From: Saccharibacillus sp. JS10
Lineage (GTDB): Bacteria; Bacillota; Bacilli; Paenibacillales; Paenibacillaceae
Assembly: GCF_024436065.1 (NCBI RefSeq)
Contig: NZ_JANFNS010000002.1
Location: 186,001-250,000 of the forward strand
Length of the DNA: 64,000 nt
Direction: 5' to 3'
The notes under the pieces were generated by a model. That model saw only the letters and a list, made by a program, of their open reading frames with translations, searched no databases and was not told the origin of the DNA. Each line of letters starts with the position of its first letter. The stretch's first letter is position 1. The position numbers were made by a program, and so were the translations under genes. This document shows positions 1 through 7,834 of this stretch, piece after piece.

Positions 1-602
1 CTGCCTGTGCCGGGTTTACCGTCAATCGTAACGGAGAAGGTTCCGCTAGAGTCTATAATAGTGATACTCGATGCGCTGACTTCTTCGAATTTACTAGTCG
101 CGCCTTTTTTCGCAAAGTATTGTTTGTACGTATTTCCGAGCGTTAACAAACTTTGTTTGGTCGTGTAGCTGAACGTTGCAGACGGTTTACCCGTTGCGCC
201 AGACGAACCTTGGATTAGATCGAAGACTTTTGCGTCAGACGTTAACGGGAAATCGGCAGGAATACTGCTTGGGCGTTGTACCGAAGAAGATCCGCCCGTG
301 CTACCCGAAGAAGCAGAACCTCCGATAACGACGCGGCTATTTTTAGCATCGTATGTAACGGATGTATTCAGAGCTTCACCAATCGAACGTACAGGCAGAT
401 ACGTGGTACCATTGTACGTGATCGGAGCAAGCGTTTTGCCATTGCCGTCTTTTGGCGCATAAGTTTTGCCATTCACGACAATGCCCAGACCGTAATTTAG
501 CGAAGCGCGGATTTCTTTAATATTGGCTCCTGCGTACACCCCTGCTGATGCGGTGAGTGTAAGTGCGACACCGATTGCCGCAGCTGTTAACTTCTTTTTC
601 AT
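1..602 (-). CDS. Stalk-domain (copper amine oxidase N-terminal-like) secreted protein, 3' end cut off by window edge
   Basis: Reading the minus strand from 602 gives MKKKLTAAAIGVALTLTASAGVYA-type sequence: a signal peptide with basic start, hydrophobic core and an Ala-x-Ala-like end. It continues with a stalk/copper-amine-oxidase-like module (NYGLGIVVNGKTY..., PITYNGTTYLPVRSIGEAL..., SRVVIGG), a Ser/Gly linker and a further region that runs off the window at position 1. These modules are common on Paenibacillus surface proteins and do not imply oxidase activity. GGAAGG lies about 11 nt before this ATG; an in-frame ATG at 614 touches the GGAAGG and is less likely. About 200 codons are visible. 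The role is unknown; extracellular or wall-associated location is inferred from the signal peptide. Confidence 0.8.
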   Translation of the reverse strand, partial: MKKKLTAAAIGVALTLTASAGVYAGANIKEIRASLNYGLGIVVNGKTYAPKDGNGKTLAPITYNGTTYLPVRSIGEALNTSVTYDAKNSRVVIGGSASSGSTGGSSSVQRPSSIPADFPLTSDAKVFDLIQGSSGATGKPSATFSYTTKQSLLTLGNTYKQYFAKKGATSKFEEVSASSITIIDSSGTFSVTIDGKPGTG

Positions 603-857
603 GAATAGATTCATCCTTCCCAAAATGTGATTGCCGACATCTTGGATGTAGTAGACTATTTGAATAGTAAAACCTGCCTGAATATGTAAGGTCGGCATTT
701 CTCATTAACCCGCTTATGAAGTCATTAAACGAAGAAGAAGAAAATCGGGACAATTAGCGTCCAAACGGGATTTTCAAGCTTGAAACGGGTAAAAAACTTA
801 GGTAAATGGTCGTGTGAACGGAATACATATGAAGGTAGAGATTGGAGTGGATATGAG

Positions 858-1346
858 ATGGAATTATATTTTTCAGATAATTTTTTTAATGCCGGTCAGA
901 CCGAGATTTTGAACGAAGCCGGCGAAGCGGTAGGTCGATTGGATTTGCGTAGTCTGTTCGGTTCTGCGCTGGACATTTATGGCGCAGGAGGAGAATTGCT
1001 GTATACCGGACGTTTTCAAATGATGTTGCGTCGTTGGAAAGTGTTGAATGGAAATAACGAAGAAGTTGGAGTCCTTCGACCACGATTCACCATTCTCACC
1101 AAAAAGTTTAGTTATGATGCGGGAGTGCGCGGCGAATACGAGATCGAATCCCCGAATTTTTCGAAAGATTATGTGATCACACGAGACGGATCGGTAGCCG
1201 CAGAATTTTCGCGGACAAGCGGCTGGATTCGGAGCGGAGCATATCGGTTGCAAAATTATTCGGAACTGCCGGATTATGAGCTGATCGCGGTCGTGATGGG
1301 CGTGAATGCGATTCGCAAACGTCAACGTTCTGCGTCGAGTTCTTAG
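858..1346 (+). CDS. LURP-one-related / YxjI-like protein (copy 1)
   Basis: 162 aa. The sequence resembles the LURP-one-related/YxjI family (tubby-like beta-barrel fold): repeated short beta-rich segments such as LDIYGAGGELLYTGRF and YEIESPNFSKDYVITRDG, and a hydrophobic C-terminal helix (YELIAVVMGVNAI). It is clearly paralogous to the protein at 1997-2527: both begin MELYF and share YDAG-RG-Y, W-RSG and YE--AVM. I chose the ATG at 858 because the alternative TTG at 780 has no ribosome binding site and because the start then matches the paralogue. No signal peptide is seen. It is the first gene of a probable three-gene operon, 18 nt before the SLOG gene. The biochemical role of bacterial members is unknown. 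Confidence 0.75.
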   Translation: MELYFSDNFFNAGQTEILNEAGEAVGRLDLRSLFGSALDIYGAGGELLYTGRFQMMLRRWKVLNGNNEEVGVLRPRFTILTKKFSYDAGVRGEYEIESPNFSKDYVITRDGSVAAEFSRTSGWIRSGAYRLQNYSELPDYELIAVVMGVNAIRKRQRSASSS

Positions 1347-1364
1347 TAGGGAGGCACACTACGC

Positions 1365-1949
1365 GTGAAAAATTTGCTAGTCACCGGTTATCGGGCAAAT
1401 GAGTTAGGTATTTTCAATCAAAAGCATCCAGGGATTCCTTTTATCCGGGAAGCGATCAAGCGTCGGTTGATTCCATTGATTGAAGAAGGACTGGAATGGG
1501 TGCTCACTCCCGGTCAATACGGTGTTGATCTATGGGCTTGCGAAGCGGTAATTGAGTTGAAAAAAGACTATCCGCAACTTAAATTATCCGTATTGGCGGC
1601 TTTTGCCGGGATGGATGAAAAATGGAGCGACGAGAAAAAAGAATATTGGCAGGATTTGCTCAAAGAGATCGATTATTACGGCTTGGTGAGTAAAGAATCG
1701 TATAGCGGGCCGTGGCAGTTCAAAGCGCGAGACGGATTATTGCTCCGTAAAAGTGACGCAATGCTGCTCGTCTATGACGATGAAGCATCGCCAGGCAGCC
1801 CGCGTTATTTCCGCGAAGCAGCACTTCAGATGCAGGCAGAAGTCGGATATCCACTTATACAGATTACGCCGGAAGATATTCAGTCGGTTGCTGAAGATAT
1901 GCAGATGGACTTGACCGATGCCACTATGGACGGAGACGATTGGAACTGA
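1365..1949 (+). CDS. YpsA-like SLOG family protein (DUF1273)
   Basis: 194 aa with a GTG start; AGGGAGG sits just after the upstream stop. The sequence matches the DUF1273/YpsA group of the SLOG superfamily: N-terminal LLVTGYRANELG (Rossmann-like nucleotide-binding loop), TPGQYGVDLWACE, and a later acidic/aromatic region LLLRKSDAMLLVYDDE. SLOG proteins are thought to bind nucleotide-derived ligands. B. subtilis YpsA has been linked to cell division and stress, but no reaction is established. Full length for the family. It sits between two LURP-one-like paralogues in the same direction, which suggests a joint function; this is inference. Confidence 0.85.
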   Translation: MKNLLVTGYRANELGIFNQKHPGIPFIREAIKRRLIPLIEEGLEWVLTPGQYGVDLWACEAVIELKKDYPQLKLSVLAAFAGMDEKWSDEKKEYWQDLLKEIDYYGLVSKESYSGPWQFKARDGLLLRKSDAMLLVYDDEASPGSPRYFREAALQMQAEVGYPLIQITPEDIQSVAEDMQMDLTDATMDGDDWN

Positions 1950-1996
1950 CTTTTATCAACAATGATGGTTGGAGCAAATGAAAGGAGGCAGTGAAG

Positions 1997-2527
1997 ATGG
2001 AACTTTATTTTCGCGGAAATCAAATGCCGCTTGGCAAAGGCGTGATCCGTCAGATTGGCGGGGATCGTAAAGGATCAATCGATTATAACGGAGATAGCAA
2101 AAAAGGCATTTTTATTTTGGATGGCGACGATTATGTGCTATATCGCAGCAGCTTCGACCGTTCAACGAAACAATGGCAGGTTCGAGATGCCAGAGAAGAA
2201 ATCGTAGGTTGGTTAAGCCGGGAAAAAGAGTTTACGAATTCGTATTTCGGATATGATGCGGGTCACCGCGGGTATTATCGGATTCTAAAAGATGCGGGCG
2301 GTTACCGGATCGAAGGAACGAACGGCGAAGCGGCTTTCGTCGATGTCAAAAAGCATTGGATGAGATCGGGCGAACACTGGCTTCAAACCGAAGAAGGTGT
2401 AGAAGTGAAAGTGAACGAGTATGAATGGGTCGCGGTGATGCAGAGTATAGAATGGTTTAATCAGAATCCGATGTGGCTTACGGCAGCAAGTGGAATGCTT
2501 CCATTCATTGTAGGTGGTGGACGTTAA
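1997..2527 (+). CDS. LURP-one-related / YxjI-like protein (copy 2)
   Basis: 176 aa paralogue of the protein at 858-1346, sharing the MELYF start, the F-YDAG-RG-Y-I core, W-RSG-H-LQ and a C-terminal YEWVAVM helix. It also has an extra hydrophobic tail (MWLTAASGMLPFIVGGG) that could touch a membrane. The ATG at 1997 is 8 nt after AAAGGAGG; the GTG at 1991 is only 2 nt away and is rejected. A strong terminator follows, so this is the last gene of the unit. Function unknown. The sequence is more divergent than copy 1, and the family assignment rests partly on the paralogy. Confidence 0.7.
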   Translation: MELYFRGNQMPLGKGVIRQIGGDRKGSIDYNGDSKKGIFILDGDDYVLYRSSFDRSTKQWQVRDAREEIVGWLSREKEFTNSYFGYDAGHRGYYRILKDAGGYRIEGTNGEAAFVDVKKHWMRSGEHWLQTEEGVEVKVNEYEWVAVMQSIEWFNQNPMWLTAASGMLPFIVGGGR

Positions 2528-2535
2528 TCAATAAG

Positions 2536-2579
2536 AAAAGCGTAAAGATGACGGCAACCGCATCTTTACGCTTTTTTTT
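2536..2579 (+). terminator. Rho-independent terminator of the LURP-one/SLOG operon
   Basis: A 15-bp perfect stem (2536-2550 with 2561-2575) with a 10-nt loop, followed by a run of T. It lies 9 nt after the last gene. Confidence 0.9.
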
Positions 2580-2614
2580 GGGTATATGAAAATACTTTGA
2601 CTGCTATACGGAGA

Positions 2615-3109
2615 TTATTTGCGGTTAAACGTAAATCCTTCTTCGATCAAATATTCTTCGGTTTCTTCGCGCGTCTCGAACGCCATCTCCAAGCTAGCAC
2701 CGGAATAAATAAAGAATGTCTCGTCTTCGAATTTCAAAATCAATTCTTGTCCATCGCCGTCTGTCCAAATCTCGTCACCTGCTTCTACGATCGAAGCGGT
2801 ATCTGTCGATTTTGGCGCTGCGGAATCTCCGTTTGGCGACAAAGAAAGAATCGAAGCTGCTAAAATTTCACGCAGCTGTTCTTCCGTGAAGTCACGTACG
2901 TTGACGAAGCCTTTATCATCCGTGTCATAACCGCCGATAAGCCCTGCGAATATATAACCGTTGCCGTTCGGATGGAAGCGATAGCCGACTGTTTTTTTCT
3001 CGTGGGCGCTGCCTTCAAAATGATAATTCACCCGTCCTAACGAAACGTCTTTCCGTTCCAGTTCAGGGAAGGAATCTAAAATTGCGATTTTTTGGTCAAA
3101 AGTAAGCAT
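2615..3109 (-). CDS. Conserved hypothetical protein
   Basis: 164 aa, beginning MLTFDQKIAILDSFPELERK. I chose the ATG at 3109 because GGAGG lies 12 nt upstream and no start codon sits closer. The N-terminal two thirds (LGRVNYHFEGS..., VGYRFHPNGNGYIFAGL, TDDKGFVNVRDFTEEQLREIL) look like a compact conserved domain; a low-complexity linker then leads to a second small beta-rich part (DGQELILKFEDETFFIYSG) ending in an acidic helix (ETREETEEYLIEEGF). No signal peptide or membrane segment. I recognise it only as a Bacillales-type hypothetical and cannot assign a function. It appears to be monocistronic. Confidence 0.7.
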   Translation of the reverse strand: MLTFDQKIAILDSFPELERKDVSLGRVNYHFEGSAHEKKTVGYRFHPNGNGYIFAGLIGGYDTDDKGFVNVRDFTEEQLREILAASILSLSPNGDSAAPKSTDTASIVEAGDEIWTDGDGQELILKFEDETFFIYSGASLEMAFETREETEEYLIEEGFTFNRK

Positions 3110-3246
3110 AATTAAGGTGAACCTCCAAAGATGTAAGTAGTGAACAAACCGATCTTGCTTAAGTCTCCGATTCGTCATTCTTTTGCTAGTATATCATTAT
3201 CTACTTCTTGTTATGGGGAAAGATGATAAAAGTGTTGTTGGGTGAG

Positions 3247-3392
3247 GGAAGCGAAAAAACTGCGGGTAAAATTCGTTTCGGTCGCTTGTTGAAATCGGGA
3301 AAATTTGATTGGAATTTAATTTGGATTTTCCCGATTTCAAAGGCGAACATTCCATTCCTGCACTGAATTTCACCCTCCGTCTTTTCGCTTCC
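3247..3392. repeat. Long-hairpin intergenic repeat, copy A
   Basis: About 146 bp that folds on itself almost end to end. The outer arms start GGAAGCGAAAA and end TTTTCGCTTCC, followed inward by GGGT-AAATTC / GAATTTCACCC. The inner arms GAAATCGGGAAAA (3291-3303) and TTTTCCCGATTTC (3326-3338) pair perfectly. Between them lie GTTTCGGTCGCTTGTT and AAGGCGAACATTCCATTCC, which recur in the copies near 18 kb. It sits in the gap between the HAD operon terminator and the start of the 2615-3109 gene. Confidence 0.85.
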
Positions 3393-3413
3393 AGTTAAGT
3401 TGGCGTTTGAATA

Positions 3414-3441
3414 AAAGAAAGACGGCGAGATCGCCGTCTTT
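3414..3441 (-). terminator. Terminator of the HAD phosphatase pair
   Basis: An 11-bp perfect stem (3418-3428 with 3431-3441) with a 2-nt loop. On the minus strand it is followed by CTTTTATT. It lies 24 nt past the stop codon of the gene ending at 3465. Confidence 0.85.
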
Positions 3442-3464
3442 CTAGATGCTTAGATTATAACTGC

Positions 3465-4244
3465 TTATAGTAAGCCGACTAATTTCAAGCCATGTGCAAT
3501 GCCGTCGTCTTCGTTGGTTTTGGTGACGAATTTGGCGACGGCTTTGACTTCTGGGAGGCCGTTGCCCATCGCGACGCTATTGGTGATTCCGCTGAGCATT
3601 TCCATATCGTTCAGAGCATCGCCGAACGCGTATTGACGCTCCGGCGGGATGCCGAGCTTTTCGGTAATTTTGCGAATGCCTTCGAGTTTGCTTCCGCCTG
3701 CCGGAAGAACGTCTGCGGAGATCGGGCTCCAGCGGATGAACGACAATGCAGGGAAGATCGCGTCGTATAATTGCTGATCTTCGGTGCTGCAAAATAGAGA
3801 AGCTTGATAGACCGAACCGGTTTGAATAAATTCAGCTTCGACTTGGGACAGCTTTACGTAGTTCAGCAGCATCCCAAAGCCTTGCGCGACGAATTCGTCA
3901 TCGGGTACGGTCGCTCTCATTTCTTTGTCATCAATCAGAAGAACCGGGTGATTATGTTCCAGCGCGATTTTCGTCAGTTGTTCCAGCGATTCTTTGTGAA
4001 TCGGGTTGGTGTAGATGACCTCACCGTTCAACACGACATATTGACCGCTATAGCTGACATACGTATCGATACCGAGTTGTTCGCGAATTTCTTTGAACAT
4101 AAATTGCGGTCTTCCGGTTGCGATCGCGACGATATGCCCTTGATTTTGCAATTCGCGGATTGCGTCTTTAGCTGATTGGGGTACATTTTTTTGCTCGTCT
4201 ACCAATGTACCGTCGATATCGAAAAAGATAATACTTTGTTCCAT
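3465..4244 (-). CDS. Cof-type HAD-IIB family phosphatase (tandem copy 2)
   Basis: 259 aa. HAD motif I is FFDIDGTLVDE (nucleophile and acid/base Asp near residues 9 and 11), motif II is IATGRP, and motif IV is YAFGDALNDMEML, with the Cof-type C2 cap between. Family members dephosphorylate sugar phosphates, flavin or pyridoxal phosphates; the substrate cannot be told from sequence. The ATG at 4244 is 7 nt after GGAGG; the GTG 6 nt upstream is too close to it. It lies 31 nt downstream of a closely related paralogue (4276-5052), with identical motifs and the same EDGIAHGLKL-GLL C-terminus, so the pair is a tandem duplication in one transcript. Cytoplasmic. Confidence 0.9.
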   Translation of the reverse strand: MEQSIIFFDIDGTLVDEQKNVPQSAKDAIRELQNQGHIVAIATGRPQFMFKEIREQLGIDTYVSYSGQYVVLNGEVIYTNPIHKESLEQLTKIALEHNHPVLLIDDKEMRATVPDDEFVAQGFGMLLNYVKLSQVEAEFIQTGSVYQASLFCSTEDQQLYDAIFPALSFIRWSPISADVLPAGGSKLEGIRKITEKLGIPPERQYAFGDALNDMEMLSGITNSVAMGNGLPEVKAVAKFVTKTNEDDGIAHGLKLVGLL

Positions 4245-4275
4245 GTTCACGCCTCCGCTTATTTGATAAAAAAGA

Positions 4276-5052
4276 TTAAAGCAATCCAGCCAACTTCAGC
4301 CCGTGTGCGATGCCGTCTTCGTTATTCGAAGTCGTCACCCATTTCGCAGCGTCTTTTGCTTCTTGCAGACCGTTGCCCATCGCGACGCTGTTCGGAATCC
4401 CTTGCAGCATTTGCAGATCGTTCAGCGCGTCCCCAAAAGCATATTGACGTTCCAAAGGAATCCCGAGTTTTTCTGTGATTTTACCGATGCCTTTGAACTT
4501 GCTCCCGCCAGACGGAAGAACGTCTACAGAGACAGGATGCCAACGAACAAAATCAAATGCGCTCACAAGCGATTCGTAAGGTTTTTCTTCGCCTTCTGCG
4601 CAGAACAGCAAAGATTGATAAATAAAGCGATCTTGATAATATTTCGGATCATGCGAAGGAAGCATCCCGATATTGAGGGTCGTAATACTTTCTGTCACGC
4701 GTTCGTGATCCGGCACATTCGCACGCATATCTTCATGATCCATATAAACGATCGCATGGTCATTTTCCAACGCAATATCCGTCAATCGTTGCAGAGCTTC
4801 AGCGTTTAACGGGTTCGTGAACACGACCTCGCCTTCAAGTACCACATACGATCCGTTGTAGCTGACATACGTATCGATATTCAGTTCTTTGCGGATATGC
4901 TCAAAAAAGAACGGTGCGCGTCCCGTTGCGATCGCAACGATATGCCCTTGTTTTTTTAAAGCCGCAATCGCTTCTTTGGTAGAATCGTTGAGTTGTTTCT
5001 CGTCGTTCAGGAGTGTGCCGTCAAGGTCGAAAAAAACAATGCTTCTCTCCAT
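4276..5052 (-). CDS. Cof-type HAD-IIB family phosphatase (tandem copy 1)
   Basis: 258 aa, first gene of the tandem pair. Motif I is FFDLDGTLLNDE, motif II IATGRAP, motif IV YAFGDALNDLQML. It is close to its neighbour over the whole length, but the cap region (residues about 85-180) is the most divergent part, the usual place for substrate change. Start ATG with GGAGGAGA upstream. Cytoplasmic Mg-dependent phosphatase acting on a small phosphorylated metabolite; the exact substrate is unknown. The divergent promoter region is shared with the malic enzyme gene. Confidence 0.9.
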   Translation of the reverse strand: MERSIVFFDLDGTLLNDEKQLNDSTKEAIAALKKQGHIVAIATGRAPFFFEHIRKELNIDTYVSYNGSYVVLEGEVVFTNPLNAEALQRLTDIALENDHAIVYMDHEDMRANVPDHERVTESITTLNIGMLPSHDPKYYQDRFIYQSLLFCAEGEEKPYESLVSAFDFVRWHPVSVDVLPSGGSKFKGIGKITEKLGIPLERQYAFGDALNDLQMLQGIPNSVAMGNGLQEAKDAAKWVTTSNNEDGIAHGLKLAGLL

Positions 5053-5266
5053 ATTCGTGTCTCTCCTCCATGCGGATGTTACGACAAGTAGTTAAAGTGT
5101 CGCAGCAGTGCCGCTTTTTATATTGATTTATTTATCTCTTTCCATGCGCTCTCTGTCTATTCTAGTATAACACGACAAGGTCATGGGAACATTTGGTGAA
5201 AGTACGAATTTGTAATAAATGTCCACTCCAGAACATGCAATGCTTAAAGCGGAGAATAAAAAGGTG

Positions 5267-5275
5267 TGCTATAAT
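5267..5275 (+). promoter_or_regulatory. Extended -10 promoter of malic enzyme gene
   Basis: TGCTATAAT: a perfect TATAAT box (5270-5275) with the extended TGn element. No good -35 box is seen, which fits an extended -10 promoter. Located 86 nt before the start codon. Confidence 0.65.
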
Positions 5276-5290
5276 AATTGCGAATTGGGT

Positions 5291-5304
5291 TGTAAGCGTT
5301 AACA
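5291..5304 (+). promoter_or_regulatory. cre box (CcpA operator) in malic enzyme leader
   Basis: TGTAAGCGTTAACA matches the cre consensus TGNAARCGNWWWCA at every position and, from memory, is the same 14-mer as the B. subtilis amyE operator. It starts about 15 nt after the -10 box, so it covers roughly +9 to +22. CcpA bound there would be expected to repress. Confidence 0.8.
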
Positions 5305-5360
5305 GGTTAAAGATGGAAGGTTGGAACTTTCCTTTATTTCGTATCCACAGGAGGTAGACG

Positions 5361-6767
5361 ATGGCACTTGGAACGAGCATGATTATACGTTTGCAAATGG
5401 ATAAAAGACAGGTCACATTCGGCGAGGTAGCAGGTGCAATCGGCGATGGCGGCGGCGACGTGGTCGCGATCGACGTAATCCACGCCAGCCCTGAGCATAC
5501 GATTCGAGATTTGACCGTCAATCTACCTGAAAAAATGCGAGATGCTGTACTGGAAGCGGTCGAAGCGTTACCGGGCGTAACGGTCGTGAACGTATCGGAC
5601 CGAACCTTTTTGGCGCATTTGGGTGGTAAAATCGAAATTCAATCGAAATCGCCAGTCAAAAACCGCGAAGATTTGTCTCATGTCTATACGCCTGGCGTAG
5701 CCAAAGTATGCCGTGCGATTCATGAAGATCCGCAAAAAGCGTTTACGTTAACGATCAAGCGCAACACGGTGGCTGTCGTTTCTGACGGGACAGCCGTGCT
5801 AGGGCTTGGCGATATTGGACCGAGAGCCGCGATGCCGGTCATGGAAGGTAAAGCGATGTTGTTCAAGCAGTTCGCAGGCGTGGACGCATTCCCGATCTGT
5901 CTGGATACAAAAGACACCGAGGAAATTATTCGTACGATTAAATTGATCGCGCCGGCTTTCGGCGGAATCAATCTCGAAGATATCGGCTCGCCGCGCTGCT
6001 TCGAAATCGAACGTAGACTTTCGGAAGAATTGGATATTCCCGTTTTCCATGACGATCAGCACGGTACGGCTGTCGTAGTACTCGCAGGGCTTCTTAACGC
6101 GCTGAGCATCGTCGGCAAAAAGTTGGAAGATGCCAAAATCGTTTTGCTCGGCGTCGGAGCGGCAGGTTCGGCTTGCATCAAAATGATGTTGTCTGCGGGA
6201 GCGCGCAACGTCATTGCGGTTGATCAATGCGGTGCTCTGCACAAAGCGGAAAAATACGATAATCCAATGTGGGAATGGATTGCCGATAACTGCAATCCGA
6301 ATGGCGAACAAGGCAAGCTAGATGAAGTCATCGCAGGAGCAGACGTCTTTATCGGCGTGTCTCGTCCAAATTTGCTGACTTTGGATCATATCAAATCAAT
6401 GGCGGCTGATCCGATCGTGTTCGCGATGGCGAACCCTGATCCTGAGATCGACCCGGAACTTGCAGAAGCACACGTCCGCGTACTGGCGACAGGACGAAGC
6501 GATTTCCCGAACCAAATCAACAACGTACTGTGCTTCCCAGGCATGTTCCGCGGAGCTTTGGACTGCCGCGCGAGTGTGATTAACGAAGCGATGAAAGTAG
6601 CGGCGGCACAAGCGATTGCTTCTGTTGTCGAAGACGACGAACTGAACGAACAATATATTATTCCGAGTGTATTCAATGATAAAGTCGTAGATCGTATTCG
6701 AGATGCGGTCGTTAAAGCAGCGATGAAAACCGGCGTCGCACGCAGAATTCCACCCGAGTTTCGTTAA
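5361..6767 (+). CDS. NAD(P)-dependent malic enzyme with N-terminal ACT domain
   Basis: 468 aa. Oxidative decarboxylation of malate to pyruvate. Residues 1-80 form an ACT-like domain (probable amino-acid or effector sensing). The malic domain follows, with catalytic Tyr109 in VYTPGVA, the metal/substrate region EGKAMLFKQFAGVDAFPICLDT and FHDDQHGTA. The NAD-binding part contains the Rossmann loop LLGVGAAGSA and ends with MANPDPEI and FPNQINNVLCFPG. Length is normal for the ACT-fused type. Start ATG with AGGAGG 7 nt before. Probably monocistronic: own promoter and a terminator right after. The cre box suggests glucose repression, which would fit a gluconeogenic role. Confidence 0.93.
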   Translation: MALGTSMIIRLQMDKRQVTFGEVAGAIGDGGGDVVAIDVIHASPEHTIRDLTVNLPEKMRDAVLEAVEALPGVTVVNVSDRTFLAHLGGKIEIQSKSPVKNREDLSHVYTPGVAKVCRAIHEDPQKAFTLTIKRNTVAVVSDGTAVLGLGDIGPRAAMPVMEGKAMLFKQFAGVDAFPICLDTKDTEEIIRTIKLIAPAFGGINLEDIGSPRCFEIERRLSEELDIPVFHDDQHGTAVVVLAGLLNALSIVGKKLEDAKIVLLGVGAAGSACIKMMLSAGARNVIAVDQCGALHKAEKYDNPMWEWIADNCNPNGEQGKLDEVIAGADVFIGVSRPNLLTLDHIKSMAADPIVFAMANPDPEIDPELAEAHVRVLATGRSDFPNQINNVLCFPGMFRGALDCRASVINEAMKVAAAQAIASVVEDDELNEQYIIPSVFNDKVVDRIRDAVVKAAMKTGVARRIPPEFR

Positions 6768-6792
6768 AAGTGTTAAGAGTTCGGAGATTTCG

Positions 6793-6830
6793 GTTAATAA
6801 AAAAGCGGATAAACCCGCTTTTTTATTAAC
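6793..6830 (+). terminator. Terminator of malic enzyme gene
   Basis: A 16-bp perfect stem (6793-6808 with 6815-6830) with A-runs and T-runs inside the stem; works as a classic bidirectional-looking terminator. Confidence 0.85.
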
Positions 6831-6867
6831 AAAGTGAATGTTATGACAATAATATGAATTTAAGCTT

Positions 6868-6897
6868 TTCAAATCCATTACAAAGGTGTAATATAAA
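6868..6897 (+). promoter_or_regulatory. Probable promoter with internal palindrome upstream of SDR gene
   Basis: TTCAAA (6868-6873), an 18-nt spacer and TATAAA (6892-6897). The spacer contains TTACA-N4-TGTAA (6878-6891), an inverted repeat in a place where a repressor would block polymerase. The cognate regulator is unknown. Confidence 0.45.
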
Positions 6898-6944
6898 TAT
6901 ATAAGCTATTAAAAATATAGTAACTACAGAAAAGAGGATGTCTT

Positions 6945-7715
6945 ATGCAATTCGAAAACAAAGTCGTATTAATTACCGGAGCTGCCGGCGGCATCGGAAT
7001 CGCTGCTGCTCAAGCTTTTGCCAAAGAAGGCGCAAAGCTAGCATTGGTTGATCTCAAACTCGAACCGCTGCAAAAAGCGGCTGAATCGTTGTCCGCAGCG
7101 GATGTGCTGCTTTTAACCGGTAATGTATCCAAAGAAGAAGACGTACAAAAATACGTTCAAGATACCGTCGACAAATATGGACGAATCGATGTTTTTGTGA
7201 ACAATGCGGGTATCAATGGCGCTTTTGCTCCAATCGTGGATCAAACCGCAGAAAACTACATGAACGTGCTCGGTGTTAACGTTATGGGGGCATTTTTCGG
7301 ACTCAAATATGTCCTTCGCGTCATGCAAGATCAAAAATCCGGCGCGATCGTCAATACCGCATCGAATGGCGGTCTGCTTGGAGCACCGGGAATGTCGGCT
7401 TACGTCGCATCCAAACACGCTTTGATCGCGCTTAACAAGACAGCTGCTCTGGAAGCGGCTGAATATGGAATTCGCGTGAACGCCGTAGCACCTTCGGGCG
7501 TAGATACCAACATGATGCGTTCGATCGAAACAAATGCTTCTCCGGGTCAAGAAGATTCGGCAAGAAAAAGCTTCGAAGCCAGCGTACCGCTGAATCGTTA
7601 TGCGGAAGCTTCCGAGATCGCGGATCTGATGGTATTTTTAGCTTCTGAGAAAGCTTCCTTTATCACAGGTTCCTACTACCGCATTGATGGCGGACAAGGG
7701 GCGACTTCGGTCTAA
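6945..7715 (+). CDS. SDR family NAD(P)-dependent oxidoreductase
   Basis: 256 aa classical short-chain dehydrogenase. The cofactor loop TGAAGGIG is at residues 11-18, the structural NNAG at 86-89, and the catalytic Ser140, Tyr153 and Lys157 (YVASK). An Asp36 after beta-2 (LVDLK) favours NAD over NADP. The C-terminal ITGSYYRIDGG is the usual FabG-like ending. Substrate unknown; many relatives act on secondary alcohols or sugars. Start ATG with AGAGGA upstream. It is monocistronic, with a terminator at 7759-7798 and a possible operator in its promoter. Cytoplasmic. Confidence 0.9.
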   Translation: MQFENKVVLITGAAGGIGIAAAQAFAKEGAKLALVDLKLEPLQKAAESLSAADVLLLTGNVSKEEDVQKYVQDTVDKYGRIDVFVNNAGINGAFAPIVDQTAENYMNVLGVNVMGAFFGLKYVLRVMQDQKSGAIVNTASNGGLLGAPGMSAYVASKHALIALNKTAALEAAEYGIRVNAVAPSGVDTNMMRSIETNASPGQEDSARKSFEASVPLNRYAEASEIADLMVFLASEKASFITGSYYRIDGGQGATSV

Positions 7716-7758
7716 GCTGAATCTATTTTGTGTATATTCCACAATAAAGATTGCCAAG

Positions 7759-7798
7759 AACCTTATCTTTCCTTTCAATAGGAGAGGTAAGGTTTTTT
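7759..7798 (+). terminator. Terminator of SDR gene
   Basis: Imperfect 14-bp stem (7759-7772 with 7781-7794) with 8-nt loop and T6. Confidence 0.8.
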
Positions 7799-7834
7799 GT
7801 ACGGTAAAAACGATCTCGACTCGGAGGGATGACG

